Assembly: GCF_013368755.1 (NCBI RefSeq)
Contig: NC_049561.1
Coordinates: 5,766,001-5,830,000 of the forward strand
Direction of reading: 5' to 3'
DNA from: Talaromyces rugulosus
Lineage: Eukaryota; Ascomycota; Eurotiomycetes; Eurotiales; Trichocomaceae
Length of the DNA stretch: 64,000 nt
Both the position numbers and the translations under genes were made by a program. How positions within the stretch are numbered: position 1 is the first letter of the stretch; every line of letters begins with the position of its first letter. Of this stretch, positions 56,781 through 64,000 are shown in pieces. Under the pieces are notes generated by a model. The model did no database searches. It was not told the origin of the DNA and saw only the letters and a list, made by a program, of their open reading frames with translations.

Positions 56781-58351
56781 ATGGCCGCCTCAACAAATCG
56801 TTCATTCGAATACCTGGAGCAACTGCCTGAGTTGACTTTCAACAAACTGTACCAGCAACCCTCTACAGCGCTCGCCATCTTTCGGCGGATGCTACCCGAC
56901 CTTGGTTTGTAGCACTGCGTCTCTTTCTCTTAGGAGTTGCGAGCCTCGCCTTTGACTAATATCTTCCATAGCAAAATGTCTCGTCATGGCTTTGCTTTAT
57001 ATGCGGGACCCTCTTCCGACAACAGATTTAGAGTTGTGGATCAAGGCCGATAGCATGAAGTGAGCAAAGGAAAAAAACCTTTCAGAGAATCTGATGACAG
57101 TGACTAACATCCGGAAGAGAGAGGGACCAGGCCATTTCCATCCTTGGGAGGTTGCACATCATGAAGATCACCGCGACATCGAATCAGGTCAGAGCCTATA
57201 TGGTGACAAACCCATTCGCTTCATCTTTACGACAAGCCCTCACCGGAGCAGAAAACTCGCAGTCCTTCGGCATGCCCTGCTCTACAGCTGACCCGACTCC
57301 GGCATCTATCTCCGACCTCGACGAATATGCGAGAAGACAATGGGAAGGCGTTCTCGGGTATATGGTTGGGACAAGTGGATTTGGTGGGCGTGACACTGTC
57401 AACCTCAGTCGTGGTGTCAAACAGCTCCTACAGGTTGGCCATCTAGTTGAGATACACCATGGCAGGGCGGATATTACCCAGGATGGCTTCGCCTTTGTGC
57501 TGCAAGATATCAACACTCAAGTCTGGCAAATCCTTATCCTCTATGTTGAGAGTGCAGAGGCTTTACAGGTGAATGCGGTAGAAGTTCTATCCTTCATCTT
57601 CCTCTTAAGCAGTCTCGAACTCGGCCAATCGTACGAAAAGAAAAACCTTACAAGCAGCCAGCTACGCACTTTGACTGACCTAACGGACTTTGGGATCGTT
57701 TATCAGCACTCGCCATCAACCGAGGCTGATCGCTTTTACCCGACTCGTCTCGCCACCACCCTTACCTCGGACTCCAGTGCTCTCAGCAATACAATGTCCA
57801 GCGCCCTATCTGCCCAATCAGTCAAAACGGCAGGGGAGTCTGGAACAGGGTTTATTATCATTGAGACGAATTATCGTCTGTATGCATACACGTCGTCACC
57901 TCTACAAATCTCCCTCATCGCACTATTCACCACCCTCAAATACCGCTTCCCAAACTTGGTCACTGGTAAAATTACGAGGCAGTCCATCCGCCGTGCTGTT
58001 GAAATGGGTATCACAGCAGACCAGATCATTTCCTACCTCTCAAACCATGCTCACCCTCAAATGCGCAAGGAAAGCGCTAGCAAGTCAACTTCCAACACCT
58101 CTGGAATAGCGCGATCTGTTCTGCCGCCCACCGTGGTGGATCAAATCCGACTATGGCAGCTTGAAAGGGACCGTCTTAAAGCCACGGCGGGATTTCTCTT
58201 CAAAGATTTTACATCCCTTTCTGAATATGAAAGTACTTGCAAATACGCAGAGGAGATTGGCGTGTTAGTATGGAAGTCGGACCGAAAACGGATGTTCTTC
58301 GTGACTCGCCACCAGCAGATTGCTTCATTTTTAAAGAACAAGAAGCCATGA
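56781..58351 (+). CDS. tfb2: TFIIH subunit Tfb2 (p52)
   Basis: Three exons (56781-56904, 56972-57059, 57118-58351) give 481 aa. The N-terminus FEYLEQLPELTFNKLYQQPS and AIFRRMLPDLAKCLVMALLY is typical of Tfb2. The chain continues with GRLHIMKITATSNQVRAYMV, RQWEGVLGYMVGTSG, and a C-terminal WW-like domain that binds Tfb5 and stimulates XPB (VVDQIRLWQLERDRLKATAG, FVTRHQQIASFL). Tfb2 anchors the Ssl2/XPB helicase in TFIIH and serves both RNA polymerase II initiation and nucleotide-excision repair. Length agrees with yeast (~513 aa). It ends 170 bases from the convergent PhzF gene. Confidence 0.93.
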
Positions 58352-58521
58352 TTTTACAAACTTGCGTGCATAGCCTTGTGTTACGGCTATATGGGACGGC
58401 TTTGGCAATAAGCAGACGGATATACCCCTACTTTTATATTCAAAATTAGTAATAGATGGAACATTAAACATTGAACCTTAAACAATTGGACGGCCATGAC
58501 TACCACTTTTTCCCTTCTTGA

Positions 58522-59511
58522 TCAATTATATCTCAGCTGTCCCTCGGCTACTTTGACGGCGCTTCCAGTCAGCTCGAGGTATTCAATGCGCGGTGCTCCA
58601 TCAAGCTTTGAGGCGATACGGATGCCAATGTCACTCCTTCGTCCCATCTCGACTCCCTGCACAATGTCGTATCTGCGCTCTGTTTGAACACCTTTCGAGG
58701 CTTCTTCCAATGCTAGATACGCAGCCAATCCGCTCGCCGCGCTCCCTGTAGCAGGGTCCTCTTCGGAACCCAGCCACATCCTCGTCCGGATGACTGTCTT
58801 GCCAGTACTTTCGTCTGCAACATCTCGAACATAAAAGTAGAGCATAACAAGCCCTATACCCCCCCACCCTTCATCTAGATACCCACCCTGGCTAGCATCA
58901 ACCCCAGAAACCGCCTCCCCCTCTGTCGCTGGCCCAACAGCAGCAAGTGCCTCGAGACTCGGCAGCTGAACATGAACCTGCGTCATCCCCTTGACGATGG
59001 ACACCACGGGGAAGCTTTCCGTTACCTGCTGCGCAGAAACATGCGGCTTGAGCGAGGGATGCAGACGCAGCAGTTCTTGCAGCGAAAACCTCCTTTGGTG
59101 AATGCGCACATTATGCGGAATCAGCGCGCCCACTTCATCGCCGCTGGGTTTCAGGGAGATTGGAATCGGTCCAGCACGGGTCACGAGCGTATCTACCTTG
59201 TTGCCTGTAGAAGCAGCACTGGCTGCTGCTCCGCGCGAGAGATACAAAGCCAATGAGGCCGCGCCGATGGTCGGATGTCCCGCAAACGGCAGCTCCTTGT
59301 CCGTAGTGAAAATATCGATTCTTTGCTGGTTCGGCGACTGCGGGTCAATCGGGTGCACGAAGATGGTTTCGGAGTAGTTGAATTCTTTGGCAATGATCTG
59401 TTTCTGTGTCTGGCTCAGGGTTGATGAGGCTGGCAGGAAGACCACGCCGAGAGGGTTGCCAGCGAAGAGTGTCTTGGTGAAGACGTCTAGGGTGGTGTAT
59501 TGGAGGGACAT
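58522..59511 (-). CDS. PhzF-family isomerase-like protein
   Basis: Single exon, 329 aa. Two-lobed diaminopimelate-epimerase-like fold: TLDVFTKTLFAGNPLGVV at the start, the conserved Glu in EFNYSETIFV, LPFAGHPTIGAA, and the second-lobe GSEEDPATGSAASGLAAYL. PhzF isomerises an intermediate of phenazine synthesis in bacteria, but fungal members (yeast YHI9-like) sit outside any phenazine pathway and have unknown substrates. No secondary-metabolism genes flank it, so a phenazine role is unlikely. The start ATG directly precedes the first conserved strand. It is convergent with Tfb2. Confidence 0.9.
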   Translation of the reverse strand: MSLQYTTLDVFTKTLFAGNPLGVVFLPASSTLSQTQKQIIAKEFNYSETIFVHPIDPQSPNQQRIDIFTTDKELPFAGHPTIGAASLALYLSRGAAASAASTGNKVDTLVTRAGPIPISLKPSGDEVGALIPHNVRIHQRRFSLQELLRLHPSLKPHVSAQQVTESFPVVSIVKGMTQVHVQLPSLEALAAVGPATEGEAVSGVDASQGGYLDEGWGGIGLVMLYFYVRDVADESTGKTVIRTRMWLGSEEDPATGSAASGLAAYLALEEASKGVQTERRYDIVQGVEMGRRSDIGIRIASKLDGAPRIEYLELTGSAVKVAEGQLRYN

Positions 59512-59828
59512 TTCGGATGGGATTTTTCTTTTGTTTTTTTATGGTTTGAGAGCACAGAGAAGATCAATTGATGACGTTGTTTATACCTGTACCATTGTGG
59601 GGTATATAGATGAATCATTGTCGAGAGCGCTAGCATAGGGCGCAAATAAATGAGTCAGAGAAGACGACTCCACATGCGGTCTATACCATAAATTTTACTC
59701 TCCTATGTTACTTTCCTTGAAACAAGCAATTGTATTTTCTTTCCACAAGCTCAATTGGCTGAGTATCGTTATGGGTGATTACAATGTATATAATACTAGC
59801 CTGCCAAGAATATCTATACAGATGAGAA
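59512..59828. other. Short intergenic region
   Basis: 317 bases between the PhzF start and the Tof1 stop, both on the minus strand. It should carry the PhzF promoter. No gene seen. Confidence 0.5.
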
Positions 59829-62800
59829 CTACTCCGAGTCACTTTCAATCACAAAGCCAGCCCGTCCCCTCCGCCGACTACTATTCACCGGCGCGTCATC
59901 CTCGTCCTGGTCATCATCGGTGAGAGTTGTAGAAGGATCTAGATCCTTATGTAGGTTAAGCTCCTTGTCAAGGTCCCACTCGTCATTCTCCGCTGATGTG
60001 GGAGGGGTATCATCGTGTTCACCGAAACCTTGGCTCGTGGAGGCTCCCTTTGAAGACGCATTCGTCTCACCGAGCCCTGTCATTAAAATATCATCATCCT
60101 CGTCGTGATCATCAGCGGGTTCGTCCATCTCAAACCCGCCACGGGAAACTCGTGGTTTTTTCCGAACTTCAGTATCGCTGTGTTCGTCGTCATCGTCTTC
60201 ATCGTCTTCATCATCACTGATGCTAATTGATTTCCGAGTCGATTTCTTTTTCCCTTTCTCCATTTCCAGAGCAGCATCTTCTTCCAGTGCCTTGGAGACC
60301 AACACTTCTCGGATCCGCTGGGCCTGGGTCTTTCTGATGGCTTCCTCTTGCGCGAAAAACTCACGATCAGCGTCCTCGTCGGATTCTTCGTCGCTATCAT
60401 GGACAAAGAGATCGCTCTTGATTTTGGCATTTCGTGCCCTGGCGTTTTCTTCGCGGTTACGCCGGCGTTCGTCCAGAGTGGCTTCGTCCAAAGGCTCTTT
60501 ATCCTCATTACGTTGCCGTTTCCGTCTACTCTTTTTTAATTCTTCGAGTGCGTTGGACTTGGATCGTATATTCGGAGGAAAGAGCGGTCCGTCTGGGATC
60601 ACGTCTTCTCCTTCAGAATCAGAACCAAAGGTAACGCCCAATGTCGTCTGAAATGTTTCTTTTGGTTCCGCTGTGGGTTTGCGTCGTATTTGTTGTCGAG
60701 GGTCAAGCCCATCATATTCAGTAACCGGGTTTTGTAATCCCCTGTCAATGATTGACTTGATATCCCCCAGCTCCGTCGAAGTCAGAGACGAGGGAACTAT
60801 CCACAAAGCGCCCATGATATCCTCTGTACCCAAACGTTCCAGTCCGATCAATTGCATAAGTAAACGTAGCCTACCATTCTTGAACATGGCTGTTCGCATT
60901 GAATCGTCGTTGGATTTCACATCTGAACAAACAGTAAGTTCCAGCACATATTAAGACAAAATCGGGAGGCATACCTATAGTAGGACTAGGAGACTCTGGC
61001 GCATCGGGAGATTCTAGGCGTCGAATTTCGACTCCAGCCTCCCAAGAACTACGTTCAGCTGCTGCTGATCCCAGCAGCTCGCTTATCCATTTGACAATAT
61101 CGGCTCGGCCATCCATGATCAGAGCTGCAACAATCACGCTCAATTTACTGTCTTGTGAAGTTCCCACGCGCGGGTGAACTTCCAGCTCAGCTGGTACTCT
61201 TGAGGCGCCGAGAGATATCGTTTGCTTCTCCTGGCCGTATTCTAGGAAATAGAGGGTAGAGTTGATCTTGCTAAAGAGCATTTCTGTGATAAGAGAAGAC
61301 CGTTGGTCGAGTTTTTTAGTCATCCTTCTAGTCAGCTGTTTCACAAGTTCTTCCCAATCTCGGTAGATGGGCTTGGAATTATCCAGTGCACCAGGGCCCT
61401 TGATCATGCGATAGAAGATATTCAAAATATCGACACGCATGAGAAGAATACTCATCTCCTGCTTGAAAGCAACTCGATAGAAAAATCGATGTGCTCGCTT
61501 TAGTTGCTCATCATCAAGTTCACGATAATATGTGGTGAATTTCACAAAGGTATCGATGGTCTTTTGGTTGCAAAATCTGGCTGCAAACCGTTTAAAATCA
61601 AATGTTCTTTCTCTCGTGACCCGGGCAGCGTCTGCAATGTCTTCGTTTTCTGATGCGTTCTCCTCGTCATTTTCTGTGCCATTTTTTTCAGAGGCTTCTT
61701 TGGCTGCTCGTCTTGCTCTTCGTTTGGATCGAATCTGCATGTCCACGTTCTCTTTGGAATAGTTCTCAAGCATTCTCACGAAAACGTGTAAAAGTTCCGT
61801 GCAAGCATCAAGGTATCCAAGCCCTTGCTCATTGTAACCTCTTACCATTGCTAGAATTCGATCGTGTGTTGTTTCCTCGTAAAATATACGGTTCTGAATG
61901 TTCTCGGCAATTTCTTGATCCTCTTCAAGAGGCGATGCAGCCATCTCTTGGACCGTTAGCAGGATCTGGGTGAAGCAACGCATATTGGCATTCAGGTCCT
62001 GCCAATCTTTCTGGTCGAAACTATACTGCATGGCTCGATTCAAGAAAACAAATGTCTCTTGGTTGAGCACACTCGCAACAATAGAGTAACTGTCCGGTTC
62101 AAATTCTCTAGAAGTGCCTTTGTTTTTTTCATGTTCTTTCCGGCGGGTGCTGTGGCGTACACGCTCTGCCTGGAGAAACCAAGAAACCAAGTAAAGAAAC
62201 TGCCGTGTGTGGATGTCGAGTACTCTGTCTGCTTCACGTTCGATAGCTTTTCTGACATGAGTGAATAAAGGGTTAAAGCCTGTATCCAAAAACTCTTCCA
62301 CAAATGTGCGGAGAGTTTTAGTTGCAGTTGACGTGAGATGTGTTGTTAAATTAAAATCCCCACTGGCGACCTCAACCTCTTGTCTGCGGCCATGATGTCT
62401 GGGGCGATTCCACTTTTTTGTCTGGTCCATTTTATTGAGAGCAACCTGTCCGTCTTTCAAAACGTCTTGGCCGGAGACTGTCGAAACTTTTGCGTCGTCT
62501 CGTTTCACCCATATCATGGTTCCAAAACGTCCGTGTCGTGTTGGTGCATTCTTCGAGTACTCTCTCTTGACGCCGGTTTCTTTCCGGAGCAGATCGCTCA
62601 GTTCGTCCTTTCGTTTAACACTGCGCTGGACGTCATTCATAAACAACTTTTGCACGTCGATACCCTTGACGAGGTGAAACAAGATCTCTAGGAGGATCAC
62701 GTCCTGGAAGCTGAAATCGTCTCCCATGTTGGAGGAAATGGTGAGTAGAAGTGCGAAAATATCCTGCTCTTGAAAAGCGTTTATGGTTGCAGATCTCGAC

Positions 62801-63556
62801 GTTTCTTCTTCGTCTCCCTCAGCAGCCAGGCCTCTGGGTGGTGAAATCATGGCAACATTGCGGAAAATGTATAGCATCAGCTTCAAAATTCCCTCGTCCC
62901 TGTTCGTTCGGTCGGATCTCGAAAGCGCCAAACTCGGTAGGCCAATTTGAATAACGGCTCGCAGGGTCTCCAAGCCAGCATTTTTGTCTAGGATTCCTCG
63001 CTTGTAGTTGACCTGGGATTGCTGTAGGTATGGGGTGTGGCGGTGGTGGTTGACGGTCATTTGGCTGTGAATTTCCACTGGCCAGGTCAATGGGACCAAT
63101 AATTCCACTAAAGGGGAAAACGTTAGTTTCCTTTTTGTTTTCTGTTCCGGGTATCCAAATCGCCTTACAACACGCCAGTGCAATTCTCGTCAAATGCTTC
63201 TTGGTATGACCATTGTTCTCGCGCCAGTGTGCAAGAATAGGCAGTAAATCGCCATTCACCAGATTCGACTCTCCTAAGCAACGCGCCACGTCCAGCCGAT
63301 TCGTCTTGTCGTCGTACAGCCTGAGCCATTTTTTGATATCGCGCAAACAGGCCAAGGCGTCATCACCCAAGCAGTATTTCGATGCATCTTCGCCATTGAA
63401 GCCGCCGAGCTAGATTTGAATGTTAGCACTTCTATATAGAGTTGTGTGGATGAGAGTGCGATGACTGACCGCGGTGACGAGACTGTAGATATGGGCGCGA
63501 ACTTCGGGGTCGACCACCTGGACATCTCGCCCTACGGGGGCAGCGTCGAGGTCCAT
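59829..63556 (-). CDS. tof1: Replication-fork protection protein Tof1/Swi1 (Timeless family)
   Basis: Four exons (63556-63470, 63409-63169, 63107-60975, 60922-59829) give 1184 aa. The Timeless N-terminal domain covers roughly residues 40-330: [20 protein letters not shown], then [13 protein letters not shown] and [20 protein letters not shown] and [14 protein letters not shown] follow in the middle. The C-terminal third is acidic with Asp/Glu runs and [17 protein letters not shown], ending FVIESDSE. With Csm3/Swi3 the protein travels with the replisome, stabilises stalled forks and signals to the S-phase checkpoint. Length fits the family (~1000-1240 aa). Its promoter holds a double ACGCGT site, as expected for an MBF-regulated S-phase gene. 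Confidence 0.92.
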
Positions 63557-63944
63557 TGCGACAAGTGTCCCGCTAGGGATCAGTTGATCATTGCGATAGG
63601 GCACTATTCACCACGTACAGTGTAGCAGCTCCTCCGATGGCTGATAGCGTCAAGTGCGTTGAAAGTTCGACAGACTCCAGAGAGAAGGTGTAAATACGCC
63701 CAGAGGCCAATGGGAGCCGGGTCAGACGCGTCGACGCGTTTCCTCTAATTATTACTATTTATAGTTAGCGCAGAAATAGCGGCCTTTAGGCTTTTGACCG
63801 AGAATAGCCGGTGACGTCGGCCGGCTCGGCGGCGGCATGTGCTCGGCTGGTCGGTAAGACCATAGTTAATTATCTCTTTCCTCCACCAAGCTATCTCCTG
63901 CAATAATACCTGGTCAATCACGCAGTCGCCAACATACTACAGCA
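63557..63944. promoter_or_regulatory. Divergent promoter with palindromic double MCB
   Basis: 388 bases between the Tof1 ATG and the next plus-strand ATG. ACGCGTCGACGCGT at 63726-63739 is a perfect 14-base palindrome containing two ACGCGT (MluI cell-cycle box) motifs two bases apart. It lies about 170 bases from the Tof1 start and about 205 from the other gene. Confidence 0.8.
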
Positions 63945-64000
63945 ATGCTCTCTGCTGCGATTCGAAATGGCGCTCGCCGCCAAGCCCCAATGGCTACTCG
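63945..64000 (+). CDS. Start of a probable mitochondrial protein gene (partial)
   Basis: ATG at 63945 opens a frame that runs off the window: MLSAAIRNGARRQAPMAT. The Arg/Ala-rich, acid-free start is typical of a cleavable mitochondrial targeting signal. The rest lies outside, so the product cannot be named. Confidence 0.5.
   Translation, partial: MLSAAIRNGARRQAPMAT

Noticed and set aside
58522..59511. Phenazine biosynthesis role for the PhzF-family gene
   Set aside because: No other phenazine gene is nearby, and fungal PhzF-like proteins are common without phenazine production.

Overview
The window looks like chromosomal DNA of a filamentous ascomycete (Pezizomycotina), most probably a Eurotiomycete of the Aspergillus/Penicillium type. 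The reasons are the gene content (chitin synthase, LaeA-like methyltransferase, fungal NLR, Hos3-type deacetylase, MARVEL protein), short GT-AG introns of about 47-75 bp with CTAAC-like branch points, and compact genes on both strands. I cannot fix the genus. Most gene models below were spliced by eye; every intact multi-exon model closes in frame.

Region 1 (1-21 kb) is accessory in character. It starts with a large NOD-like receptor on the minus strand (alpha/beta-hydrolase, NB-ARC and a TPR array with near-identical units). An AT-rich stretch of about 4 kb follows, poor in genes and holding a pogo-type transposase relic full of RIP-like stop codons and other degraded fragments. Then come a DUF1774-like membrane protein, a division 1 chitin synthase with a long N-terminal tail, and a tandem pair of ankyrin-repeat (F-box-like) genes. 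Their flanks are more alike than their coding sequences, and the second copy carries twelve perfect 16-bp repeats, each with a Gcn4/CpcA-like core, in its promoter.

Region 2 (22-30 kb) holds a MARVEL membrane protein, a Gfo/Idh/MocA oxidoreductase, a LaeA-like methyltransferase, a Cuz1/ZFAND1-type AN1 zinc-finger protein, and two neighbouring genes (kinase-like and a small Cys-rich protein) that are each cut by a single in-frame TAA.

Region 3 (30-64 kb) is mostly conserved housekeeping: Hos3-type histone deacetylase, a small Cys/His protein, a PLP-binding homeostasis protein, AP-2 alpha adaptin, a metallothionein-like protein, and a homeobox transcription factor with a 4.6-kb gene-free upstream region. 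After these come THOC1/Hpr1 and Aquarius (head to head, both mRNA-processing/R-loop factors), a hotdog thioesterase with two micro-exons, the TFIIH subunit Tfb2, a PhzF-family protein, and the replication-fork protein Tof1/Swi1 with a palindromic double MCB (ACGCGT) site in its promoter. The first bases of a further gene, probably mitochondrial, close the window.
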